A stretch of DNA of 64,000 bases. Origin: CAZJHD01 sp964545855. GTDB taxonomy: Bacteria > Planctomycetota > UBA1135 > JACQFD01. Position 1 is the stretch's first letter, and each line of letters opens with the position of its first letter. Shown in pieces: positions 25,441-32,139 of the stretch. Made by a program: the position numbers and the translations under genes. The stretch is taken from positions 55,453 to 119,452 of the forward strand of contig CAZJHD010000009.1 of assembly GCA_964545855.1 (NCBI GenBank), read 5' to 3'. Below the pieces are notes generated by a model that ran no database searches, was not told the DNA's origin, and saw only the letters and a list, made by a program, of their open reading frames with translations.

Positions 25441-26265
25441 CTACTCGATCGTGCAGATCGCCTTCGGGCGCTTGATGCGGAGCACGAGCGTCTCGTAGAC
25501 GCGGAAGAGGAAATCCTGGTCGCGGTCGCCGAGACACGTGGTGGTCATGTCCTCGGCGACGGCGAGGTCGAAGTTCTGATCGCCCGTGGAGAGCAGGACG
25601 GCCTTGCCCTCGCGGATGATCGGCGAGGTGTGCACTCCGTCGTCGCAGATCTGCTGCAGGGAGAGGAGCTCCGGGGCGAATTGTCCTTCGCGCTGCTGGA
25701 CGAACCGGGCGTAGTCCTGCGCCGAGACGGCGAGAGCGAAGGGCCGGTGGTGGTTGTGGGAGAGCAGCTTCTCGATGGCAGCGACGACGTCCTTGTAGGC
25801 GTTGCCGTACTTCGACCAGTCGCCGCGCTTCACCTTGTTGCGGCCCGAGGCGAGCATCAGTCCCTCGATCTTCAGCCGCGGCTCGCCGTTGAACACGAGC
25901 TGGTCCTCGCGATCGGCGACGAAGTGGGCGGCGCGGATCGCGCGCGACGCGTCGGGAGGCGCACCGAGCTTCTTCGAGAGCTCGATGTCGCGCCAGTGCA
26001 GGACGAAGTCCTTGTAGAGGATCGGGATCCGCAGCGAGTTCTGCTGGAGACCCGTGATCGGCTCCGCGTCGTGCCGCCCGACGAACTCGATCTCGGCGTC
26101 CTTGTCGGGGCCGTACTCCTCGAAGTCCACCGTGTCGACTCCGGAGCCGAGCGGTCCGTAGATGCCGAGGAAGCGCCGTCCGATGAGGGTGCGGCGCGCC
26201 TCGCGGACGATGGCTTCCTGGATCTGCTGGGCCTGACTCTCGCTGAGGGGACTGGTGGTGGGCAT
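25441..26265 (-). CDS. enc: encapsulin nanocompartment shell protein (family 1, HK97 fold)
   Basis: A 274-residue protein with the family 1 encapsulin architecture. It has an N-terminal helix (about 8-30) with ARRTLIGRRFLGIYGPLG, an E-loop region around 45-85, the DFVLHWRDIELSKK helix near 86-99, an ADREDQLVFNGE segment near 115-126, the P-domain, and a C-terminal A-domain ending FRVYETLVLRIKRPKAICTIE. In the family these subunits assemble into icosahedral shells (60 subunits when T=1) that carry a cargo enzyme bound through its C-terminal peptide. Downstream of a candidate cargo gene by 61 bases on the same strand, which is the usual cargo-shell order. Linocin/bacteriocin names used for this family are historical. 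Confidence 0.88.
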   Translation of the reverse strand: MPTTSPLSESQAQQIQEAIVREARRTLIGRRFLGIYGPLGSGVDTVDFEEYGPDKDAEIEFVGRHDAEPITGLQQNSLRIPILYKDFVLHWRDIELSKKLGAPPDASRAIRAAHFVADREDQLVFNGEPRLKIEGLMLASGRNKVKRGDWSKYGNAYKDVVAAIEKLLSHNHHRPFALAVSAQDYARFVQQREGQFAPELLSLQQICDDGVHTSPIIREGKAVLLSTGDQNFDLAVAEDMTTTCLGDRDQDFLFRVYETLVLRIKRPKAICTIE

Positions 26266-26326
26266 GACGGGATCTGCTCGGGTTCGGGGGGGCGGGGGGA
26301 CGTCGGTTCGGAGCTTCGTCGGCCCG

Positions 26327-26707
26327 TCACGGCGGGCTGCGCCGCAGGGAGCCGACGCGCGTCGCCTCGCCGCGGGGAGGCGCCGCGATCACGGGCTTCG
26401 GCGCGCCGCGCAGGACGCCGACGGTGAGGCCCCGCGGCGCGGGCGCGCTCTCCGGCGCGCGTGCCGGAGCGGGAGCGGAGCGCGCGACCGCCGCAAGGCG
26501 AGCGATCTGGGCGAGCCGCTCGTCCTCCTCCTCCTGGAGGTGCTGGACGAGGGCGAGCCGCGTCTGCGGCTCCATGCCCGGATCGGCGGTGATCCGGTCG
26601 AGGATCGGCTTGTGCTCCTCGCGAAGCTGGAGCATGCGTTCGACGGCGAACGCGAGCGTCGCTCGGCTACCGGGGGACGCACTCTCGGGCTGCGAGGAGG
26701 AAGTCAT
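26327..26707 (-). CDS. candidate encapsulin cargo, small ferritin-like protein with two loading-peptide-like motifs
   Basis: A 126-residue protein. Residues 17-75 are two helices; Glu30/Glu31 and Glu59-61 are spaced 30 apart, as are the metal-binding glutamates of encapsulated ferritins (EncFtn), but the following ExxH histidine is replaced (Glu61 then Arg64). Residues 76-93 are a Pro/Ala linker. The tail carries two motifs resembling the family 1 loading consensus LTVGSLRR: LTVGVLRG (94-101) and RVGSLRR (117-123). ATG 26707 is chosen over an upstream ATG at 26806 because the extra residues look non-coding. With the shell gene 61 bases downstream, a cargo role is very likely; ferroxidase activity is uncertain. 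Confidence 0.75.
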   Translation of the reverse strand: MTSSSQPESASPGSRATLAFAVERMLQLREEHKPILDRITADPGMEPQTRLALVQHLQEEEDERLAQIARLAAVARSAPAPARAPESAPAPRGLTVGVLRGAPKPVIAAPPRGEATRVGSLRRSPP

Positions 26708-26783
26708 GGGGCCGGGAGTGTCGGCGCGCGGATCCGAGCCGTCAAACGCTTCGCGCGCGGGCGGAGGAACGCACAATGGCGCG

Positions 26784-27263
26784 ATGGAGCAAGGCGATCG
26801 ACGCACCGCCCGGCTGGCCGCCCTCGAAGCCCATCGGCGGAGCGCCGAGGACGCGACCGAGGATCCGGCGCCCGCCTTCCGTCTCGGGACCTTCGCCCAC
26901 GGTCTCGCGATGGAGGTCCTCGACGAGTCGGCGGGCGCCTACGCGAACGCCCTGCGCATCCTCGAGGCGCGCGGCGACCGCGGCGAGGCCTGGGAACGGG
27001 CCTGCGCCATGGTCGCGCTCGTCCGCGCCGCCATGGGCCGGACCCGCGGGGCGCGCGCGCTCGCCGTCGCGCTCGTCTCGGAGAAGCCCGACGGGCCCTC
27101 GGGGCTGGCGGCCCTCGCCGACGTGCTCTACCGCGAGGGCAAGGACGAGGACGCGCGCGCCGTGCTCGAGCGAGCGGAGGCGATCGCGCCGGACCATCCT
27201 CTGGTGGCGGGCATCCGCGCGCAGCGCGGCGGCGCCGCCGCCGAGCGAGGGACCGCGAGCTGA
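26784..27263 (+). CDS. small TPR-like helical protein
   Basis: A 159-residue hydrophilic protein made of helices with tetratricopeptide-like periodicity (for example ALADVLYREGKDEDARAVLERAEAIAPDHPLV at the end, about 113-144). It has no signal peptide or membrane segment. It diverges from the encapsulin cargo gene across 76 bases, so the two may share a control region. ATG 26784 is preferred over an out-of-frame ATG at 26776. Function unknown. Confidence 0.6.
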   Translation: MEQGDRRTARLAALEAHRRSAEDATEDPAPAFRLGTFAHGLAMEVLDESAGAYANALRILEARGDRGEAWERACAMVALVRAAMGRTRGARALAVALVSEKPDGPSGLAALADVLYREGKDEDARAVLERAEAIAPDHPLVAGIRAQRGGAAAERGTAS

Positions 27264-27306
27264 CGCCAGGTTGCCGCGGGTCGGCGGCGCGGCTCGGCGC
27301 TCTCCG

Positions 27307-27316
27307 GCCGATACCA
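27307..27316 (+). promoter_or_regulatory. candidate -10 region CCGATACCAT
   Basis: The same ten bases occur at 29908-29917 in front of thyX. Here they lie 54 bases before the molbindin ATG. The TACCAT core matches TAtaAT at four positions. No -35 was recognised. Confidence 0.3.
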
Positions 27317-27370
27317 TCGCGCGGCGCACCCGCGCACTCCCACTCTCCCGAACCGGAAGACCACGACTCC

Positions 27371-27580
27371 ATGAAGTACGGCGCGCGCAATCGCATCCTC
27401 GGCAAGGTCGGACGCATCCAGAAGGGGAAGGTGATGTGCCAGGTGGACGTGAAGGTCACGGGCCCGATCGACCTCTCGTCCGTCATGACTCTCGACTCCC
27501 TGAAGGACCTGCGGCTGAAGAAGGGCGATCGCGTGCGCGTCGTCGTCAAGGCCGTGAGCGTCCTCCTCGTGCGCGAGTAA
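27371..27580 (+). CDS. Mop/molbindin-like TOBE domain protein
   Basis: A 69-residue single TOBE domain. The pattern SARN-like start (GARNRILGKVGRIQKGKVM) followed by VKVTGPIDLSSVMTLDSLKDLRLKKGDRVRVVVKAVSVLL is typical of molbindins, which bind molybdate or related oxyanions as hexamers and buffer cellular molybdenum. It is unusual that no molybdenum transport or cofactor gene is nearby. It precedes a methyltransferase gene by 15 bases and may share its transcript. Molbindins usually prefer SARN; the first position is Gly here. Confidence 0.75.
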   Translation: MKYGARNRILGKVGRIQKGKVMCQVDVKVTGPIDLSSVMTLDSLKDLRLKKGDRVRVVVKAVSVLLVRE

Positions 27581-27595
27581 GGGAGCCGTCGCGCC

Positions 27596-28306
27596 ATGGC
27601 GGAGACGGCGACAGGGCCGGGCGCGGCCTCGGTCCCCGCGCGGGGGCAGGGTGGCGTCCCGGACGGCCCGCGCCTGAATCTCGGCTGCGGCCCGGTGCAA
27701 CCCGAGGGCTGGGTGAACGTCGACGGGAGTCACCGCGCCTGGTTCGCCTCTCGTCTCGCCCCAATCGATCGCCTGCTCGTCCGGCTGGGGCTCTTCCCGC
27801 CGACCGAATACGGGCCGCAGGTGACGGTGCTCGACCTGCGCAAGCGCCTCCCGTGGGCCGACTGCACCGTCGGCTGCGTCTACTCGGGAGAGCTCTGGGA
27901 GCACTTCGAACTCCCCGACGCGACGCGTCTCACGGCCGAGTGCTTCCGCGTGCTCGCGCCGGGCGGCGTGCTCCGGCTCTGCGTGCCCGACGGAGTGCAG
28001 TTCTGGGGGCGCTACCTGGAGCTCGTGGCCGAGGCGTCGTCGCAGCCTCCCGCGACGCGCGACGTGAAGAAGCTCCGCGAGCACGTGCAGCTCTTCTTCA
28101 ACGACATCTGCACGCGCAAGCTCTGGCTCGGCTCCATGGGGCACAAGCACAAGTGGCAGTTCGACGAACCGCAGCTCGTCGACCTCCTCCGCTCCCGCGG
28201 ATTCGTCGACGTGGAGCGGCGTCCCTTCCGGGAGAGTCGGATCCCCGGGATCGAGGCGATCGAGAGGTCCGACTTCCTGATCGTGGAGGGCGTGAAGCCC
28301 CGCTGA
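27596..28306 (+). CDS. class I SAM-dependent methyltransferase-like protein
   Basis: A 236-residue protein whose Rossmann start RLNLGCGPVQPEGWVNVDGS (26-45) is the SAM-binding motif I/II of the glycan/wall-associated methyltransferase group. YSGELWEHFE and LAPGGVLRLCVPD are further class I motifs. A long helical insert follows with FFNDICTRKLWLGSMGHKHKWQFDEPQL, which is common in methyltransferases of surface-polysaccharide clusters. The substrate is unknown. The stop at 28306 is followed after 19 bases by tandem hairpin repeats. Confidence 0.8.
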   Translation: MAETATGPGAASVPARGQGGVPDGPRLNLGCGPVQPEGWVNVDGSHRAWFASRLAPIDRLLVRLGLFPPTEYGPQVTVLDLRKRLPWADCTVGCVYSGELWEHFELPDATRLTAECFRVLAPGGVLRLCVPDGVQFWGRYLELVAEASSQPPATRDVKKLREHVQLFFNDICTRKLWLGSMGHKHKWQFDEPQLVDLLRSRGFVDVERRPFRESRIPGIEAIERSDFLIVEGVKPR

Positions 28307-28325
28307 CGGCCCGGCGTGGAGATCG

Positions 28326-28433
28326 GAGAGCAACGCGGCTCCGCCGGTCAGGCAGCAACGCGGCTCCCCCGGTCAGGGAGCAACGCGGCTCCGCCGGTCA
28401 GGGAGCAACGCGGCTCCGCCGGTCAGGGAGCAA
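28326..28433. repeat. four tandem 25-bp units plus a partial fifth
   Basis: Units start at 28326, 28351, 28376 and 28401, with an 8-base partial at 28426. The third and fourth are identical; the first and second differ by one or two bases. Each unit contains GGAGC-AACGCG-GCTCC, a perfect 5-bp stem (imperfect in the first two units). The array lies between convergent genes, and the TCA at 28423-28425 at the end of unit 4 is the stop codon of the minus-strand gene, so the repeat overlaps its 3' end. It could be a bidirectional terminator array or a REP-like element. Confidence 0.85.
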
Positions 28434-29007
28434 AGACGTGCGCGCGGTGGAACACCACGTCGTCGAGCTCGCTCCGGTCGATGCTGACGGCATCGAGCCG
28501 GTAGGTCGGCGGCGGCGGATCCTGGGGGAAAGCACCGCCGATGAAGGTCGTCGACGTGACGGCGAGGAAGGCATTGGTCACGGCGCCCCCCGGCAGGAAG
28601 CCGAACTCCCACCAGCTCGCGTCGACGCGCTCCGCGGAGCTGATGCCGAAGCTCCCGATGCTCATCGCGCCGCCGCCCATGAGGACGACGAATCGGTTCG
28701 TGAAATCGAAGGCCGACGGATCGTAGGGCGGCGCGAAGAGCCGCTCCCAGACCTCCTTCATCTGCTGGTTCGTCGTGATCACCGTTTCGCCGGAGACGAG
28801 GTCGTCGAAGGTCGGCGAGAAGGCGCCGAGGTGCGGCGGCGCGACCGCGAAGGTCGCACGGAACTTCACGGGCGGGAGGTTCACCGGCTGCATCGCCACG
28901 GGGACGCCCGGCGGCGCGCCCAGGAACGACGAGCTGGCGACGACGGCCGAAGCGGCGGCGGCTCCGGCAAGGAGGAGAACGGCGAGCGTGGCGGCGGACT
29001 TCGTCAT
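28423..29007 (-). CDS. exported protein of unknown function
   Basis: A 194-residue protein with a clear Sec signal peptide (residues 1-23, hydrophobic core LAVLLLAGAAAASAVV). The mature part is beta-rich. A region resembling PrcB-type domains, TVITTNQQMKEVWERLFAPP at about 73-92 followed by NRFVVLMGGG, is only a weak resemblance. No catalytic motif is seen. Its stop codon is supplied by the tandem-repeat array. Function unknown. Confidence 0.65.
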   Translation of the reverse strand: MTKSAATLAVLLLAGAAAASAVVASSSFLGAPPGVPVAMQPVNLPPVKFRATFAVAPPHLGAFSPTFDDLVSGETVITTNQQMKEVWERLFAPPYDPSAFDFTNRFVVLMGGGAMSIGSFGISSAERVDASWWEFGFLPGGAVTNAFLAVTSTTFIGGAFPQDPPPPTYRLDAVSIDRSELDDVVFHRAHVFAP

Positions 29008-29070
29008 GGAGACCTCCGAGGGTCGGGACGCGAGCCTACTCGCGGAGGCCCCGTGCGCGCCACGCCGGTG

Positions 29071-29688
29071 TCACCTCCTCTGGTTGTTCTCGAAGCAGGT
29101 GAAGTCGACGAGGAACGTCGCCGCGAGGAGGATCTGCCGGTGCGTCGAGGCGAGGCCCGCGCTCGTGAACTCGATCCCGAAGGTGTCCGCGTCGGTGAAG
29201 ACCTCGCGGAGGAGCCCTCCCCACTTCTTCGCGATCCGCGCGACCTCGGTCGGGCCGGCGAAGACCTTGAACGTCCAGATCCGGAGGAACGGGCTCACGA
29301 TGCGCAGGAGCACGTTGCCGGAGGCGTCCGTCACGTCGAAGCGCCGGTGGAGGATCGCGAAGCGACGCTCGACGGCGCCGAGGTACTCCCCCGACGCTCC
29401 ATGGGCCTCCATGCGGAAGAACCAGAATCGGAACGGCTTCACGAGCCGCCCGACGGGCCGGCGCGCCGCGTCGAAGACATGGAGGGTGCAGGCCCGCGCG
29501 GAGCCGAGGAAGAGCCGCCCCAGGAGCGCTCCCGCGCCGCCCGACTCCTCGGCGACGAATCCCACCGGGCGCCCCGACGCGTCGAGCAGCTCGTATCGGT
29601 TGCGCGTCTCGAAGTCGACCAGGATCTCGGCCCACTCCTTCCTCTGTCGGACGAGGAGCCGGGAGCGGGAATCGACGATGGCGTCCAT
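29071..29688 (-). CDS. phospholipid scramblase/LURP-one-like protein
   Basis: A 205-residue protein beginning LVRQRKEWAEILVDFETRNRYELLD, the start of the scramblase/LURP-one (tubby-like) beta-barrel family, with the family segments GRLFLGSARACTLHVFD, EYLGAVERRFAILHRRFDV and a final hydrophobic helix (QILLAATFLVDFTCF) that fills the barrel. In bacteria the family is uncharacterised; membrane association is likely. ATG 29688 gives the typical N-terminus. It diverges from thyX across 274 bases that hold an inverted repeat. Confidence 0.75.
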   Translation of the reverse strand: MDAIVDSRSRLLVRQRKEWAEILVDFETRNRYELLDASGRPVGFVAEESGGAGALLGRLFLGSARACTLHVFDAARRPVGRLVKPFRFWFFRMEAHGASGEYLGAVERRFAILHRRFDVTDASGNVLLRIVSPFLRIWTFKVFAGPTEVARIAKKWGGLLREVFTDADTFGIEFTSAGLASTHRQILLAATFLVDFTCFENNQRR

Positions 29689-29793
29689 GGGCGGCTCGAT
29701 CGGGGGCGTTGGGCGCGGGGCGAGGGAGACTCCGTCGCATCGTCGCGCCCCGATCCTTCGAAGCAACCTCGCGCGCGGCGAACGCGCGCGAAA

Positions 29794-29865
29794 CTGGCCC
29801 CGAATTCGTGCACACCCCGCGGAACCGTCCGGGCGCCCCCAGGGACGTGAATGATTCGGGGCCAG
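29794..29865. repeat. 12-bp perfect inverted repeat in the scramblase/thyX gap
   Basis: CTGGCCCCGAAT at 29794-29805 is the exact reverse complement of ATTCGGGGCCAG at 29854-29865, separated by 48 bases. It sits between two divergent genes, so it may be a pair of operator half-sites or a leader hairpin. The rest of the 274-base gap shows no gene. Confidence 0.6.
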
Positions 29866-29907
29866 AGTCGACGCGCGCATCGCCGCAGGCCGCGATCGGC
29901 CGCTCCG

Positions 29908-29917
29908 CCGATACCAT
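29908..29917 (+). promoter_or_regulatory. candidate -10 region before thyX
   Basis: CCGATACCAT is identical to the element at 27307-27316 and lies 45 bases before the thyX GTG. No -35 was recognised. Confidence 0.3.
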
Positions 29918-29962
29918 GCGCCGCCACGACCCGCCGCCTCCCGCACGCGCACGAACGACACC

Positions 29963-30733
29963 GTGAAGATCGTCCGAGAACCCCGAGTCTTCCTCGTCGG
30001 CCGGCAGACCGTGGACGCCGAGGCCGTCCAGGACTTCCTCGACCAGCACGGAGCCACCTGGGAGACCGACGCCACGAGCGACGGCGAGAAGCTCTGCGAG
30101 GCGGCCGGCCGCATCTGCTACATGAGCTTCGGGAAGGGACGCAAGCACAACCGCGAGTACCTCGGGAACATCCTCGCGATGCAGCACGGCAGCGTGCTGG
30201 AGCACGCCGCCTGGAACTTCGTCTTCGTCGGCGTCTCCCGCTCGCTCACCCACGAGCTGATCCGCCACCGGGCCGGCTGGGCCTACAGCCAGCTCTCGCA
30301 GCGCTACGTCGACGAGTCCGACAGCGACTTCATCGAGCCCGACGTCATCGCCGACGATCCGGCGCTCCACGAGATCTGGGTGCAGTCCGTCGAGACGGCG
30401 CGCAAGGCCTACGACCGCCTCGTCGCCGGCTTGATGGAGAAGTTCCCCCAGGTGGAGAGCGCGACGCTGCGCAGGAAGCTCGCGCGCCAGGCCTCCCGCT
30501 CGGTGCTCCCCAATGCCACGGAGACCAAGATCTTCGTCACGGCGAACGCACGCGCGCTCCGTCACTTCATCGAGCTCCGCGGCGACGAGCACGCCGACGT
30601 GGAGATCCGCAAGCTCGCCGTCCTGATCTGCCGCCTCATGCAGGTGGAGGCTCCCGCCCTCTTCGGCGACTACGAGATCCGCACGCTCGCGGACGGCACG
30701 CAGGCGACCTCGACGGACCACCGCAAGGTCTGA
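29963..30733 (+). CDS. thyX: flavin-dependent thymidylate synthase ThyX
   Basis: A 256-residue enzyme that methylates dUMP to dTMP with methylene-tetrahydrofolate and FAD. The signature region is RHRAGWAYSQLSQRY with RHR at 101-103; the spacing to the nucleotide-binding Ser112 is eight residues instead of the seven of the classical RHRx7S motif, a variant also seen in other ThyX proteins. SRSLTHELIRHR, and NATETKIFVTANARALRHFIELR (about 178-200) complete the family pattern. No thyA is in the window. Start is GTG. Confidence 0.93.
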   Translation: MKIVREPRVFLVGRQTVDAEAVQDFLDQHGATWETDATSDGEKLCEAAGRICYMSFGKGRKHNREYLGNILAMQHGSVLEHAAWNFVFVGVSRSLTHELIRHRAGWAYSQLSQRYVDESDSDFIEPDVIADDPALHEIWVQSVETARKAYDRLVAGLMEKFPQVESATLRRKLARQASRSVLPNATETKIFVTANARALRHFIELRGDEHADVEIRKLAVLICRLMQVEAPALFGDYEIRTLADGTQATSTDHRKV

Positions 30734-30768
30734 CGCACGGCTTCCGCGCGCCCGCGCGCGGATCTGCT

Positions 30769-31476
30769 TCAATCGGTGATGCGCTCGTCCGGCGTGGGGC
30801 ACCAGCCGACGAGCGTCGCGAAGAGAGCGAAGGCCCCTTCCCGCTCGCCGATCGGGACGCGGATGGACCGCGTTCCGTCCGTCACGACGGCCGCGCCGGA
30901 CGCCCATTCGCCGGGGTCGAAGACGGCGTCGCGCAGATCGATCGAACAGTCGCCCTCCCGCAGGCGCGGGAACAGGCCCTCCGGCGCGGGCACGAAGCGG
31001 ATCGGCGCCGGCGCCGTGGACGCGCGGCGCATGCGGCTCGCGATCCGCAGCAGGGCGAAGAGGCCGGCGGCGATCGTCACGACGAGCTGGCGCAGGAGGA
31101 TCGCCGTCGCCGCGGCCACGGTGAGCTCCACCACGAGCCGCGCGAGCTCGGCGCGGAGCGGCGGGTCGTCGCTGCGCAGCTCGATCCCCCGCCGCGCGAT
31201 CCCGGCGGTCATCGGCCCGAGGACCGGGTCGCACCACTCGATCACGCGCGCGAGCACGTCCGCTCGCACTGCCGGCGAGTCGAGCTCGATGCGGACGCGG
31301 CGGCCCCCGTCGTCGGCGAGATAGAGGATCGTGCCCTCCTCGCGGACCGACGCCACGCGGTTGAGATCCACCACCTCGTCGCCGCTCGTGCGCCGGACGA
31401 CGAGGCGAGTCCCGACGCGTCCGATCCCCTGCAAGTCGAGAGGATCGCCGACGCCCGACCGCCGCGCGAACGGCAC
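30769..31476 (-). CDS. membrane-anchored protein of unknown function
   Basis: A 235-residue protein. GTG 31476 is chosen because it follows the Rieske stop by 5 bases and starts the conserved-looking segment. The N-terminal part (about 15-75) is beta-rich with a PH-like feel (VVDLNRVASVREEGTILYLADDGG). One strongly hydrophobic helix lies at about 124-150. The C-terminal half is soluble. I do not recognise the family. It is probably co-transcribed with the Rieske gene. Confidence 0.5.
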   Translation of the reverse strand: MPFARRSGVGDPLDLQGIGRVGTRLVVRRTSGDEVVDLNRVASVREEGTILYLADDGGRRVRIELDSPAVRADVLARVIEWCDPVLGPMTAGIARRGIELRSDDPPLRAELARLVVELTVAAATAILLRQLVVTIAAGLFALLRIASRMRRASTAPAPIRFVPAPEGLFPRLREGDCSIDLRDAVFDPGEWASGAAVVTDGTRSIRVPIGEREGAFALFATLVGWCPTPDERITD

Positions 31477-31481
31477 GACGG

Positions 31482-31856
31482 CTACGCCGCGTCCGGCGCT
31501 CCGTCCGGATCGGGACCGGGAGCAGGGCCGGCCGGGATCCCCACGAGGATGCGGCCTCCTTCCTCGATCACCGGATAGACCGTCTGCGCGACGCCCGCCA
31601 TGTCGGGGGACGTGCCGTCGCAGAAGCGGAATCGCCACCCGTGCCACGGGCAGGCCACCATGCCGTCCCAGACGACCCCGGGGCCGAGCGGCGCGCCGGC
31701 GTGGGGGCAGATCCCGTCCATCGCGTGGACGCGTCCCTCGTGACGGAACACCGACACGGAGCGTCCGTCGATCACCAGCTGGCGTCCTTCGCCCTCCGGG
31801 AGATCGGCCGCATCGAGAGCGGGGAGGAATCGGGTCTCGGTGGCGGGGTCGGCCAT
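31482..31856 (-). CDS. Rieske [2Fe-2S] ferredoxin
   Basis: A 124-residue soluble Rieske protein. The cluster motifs are Cys50-Pro-His52 (CPHAGAPLGPG) and Cys69-Pro-Trp-His72 (CPWHGWRF), spaced as in NirD/biphenyl-dioxygenase-type ferredoxins. It has no signal peptide or membrane anchor, so it is a cytosolic electron carrier. It lies 67 bases after iscX, at the place in the operon region where many ISC loci carry a plant-type ferredoxin, which is missing here. Whether it supplies electrons for cluster assembly is an inference. A Pro/Gly/Asp-rich tail ends the protein. Confidence 0.9.
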   Translation of the reverse strand: MADPATETRFLPALDAADLPEGEGRQLVIDGRSVSVFRHEGRVHAMDGICPHAGAPLGPGVVWDGMVACPWHGWRFRFCDGTSPDMAGVAQTVYPVIEEGGRILVGIPAGPAPGPDPDGAPDAA

Positions 31857-31923
31857 CGGCGCACGTTAGCAGCCTTCGTCGGATCTCCCCGCGAGCCGCG
31901 CGGGTCGATCCGTCGGGAGCCCT

Positions 31924-32139
31924 TCACTCGAGCTCTTCGACCCACGCCATCTGGATGGCCTCGAGGATCTTCTCGTTGCTCTTGGCCGGATCGTCGGAGA
32001 ACCCCGGAAGCTGCGTCACCCATCGATGCAGATCGGTGAAGCGCACGGCGAGCGGCTGCACCTCCGGGTGCGCCTCGGCGAGCCGCTCGGCGATCACGTA
32101 GACATCGGTCCATCGGAACGGCCGCTCGGCCATGGTCAT
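31924..32139 (-). CDS. iscX: Fe-S assembly protein IscX
   Basis: A 71-residue protein (69 if the second ATG at 32133 is used). It matches IscX along its whole length: WTDVYVIAERLAEAHP, VRFTDLHRWVTQLPGF and SNEKILEAIQMAWVEE. IscX is a small acidic protein that binds IscS and iron and tunes cluster assembly. The ATG at 32139 overlaps the hscA stop by 4 bases, and a strong GGGAGG ribosome-binding site lies just upstream at about 32143-32148, favouring either ATG. In E. coli iscX follows fdx; here it follows hscA directly. Confidence 0.93.
   Translation of the reverse strand: MTMAERPFRWTDVYVIAERLAEAHPEVQPLAVRFTDLHRWVTQLPGFSDDPAKSNEKILEAIQMAWVEELE

Noticed and set aside
28326..28433. CRISPR array
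   Set aside because: The 25-bp units are directly adjacent without spacers, so it is a simple tandem repeat.
29439..29927. A 162-codon minus-strand frame crossing the scramblase/thyX gap
   Set aside because: It is out of frame with the scramblase gene it overlaps and has no recognisable sequence.
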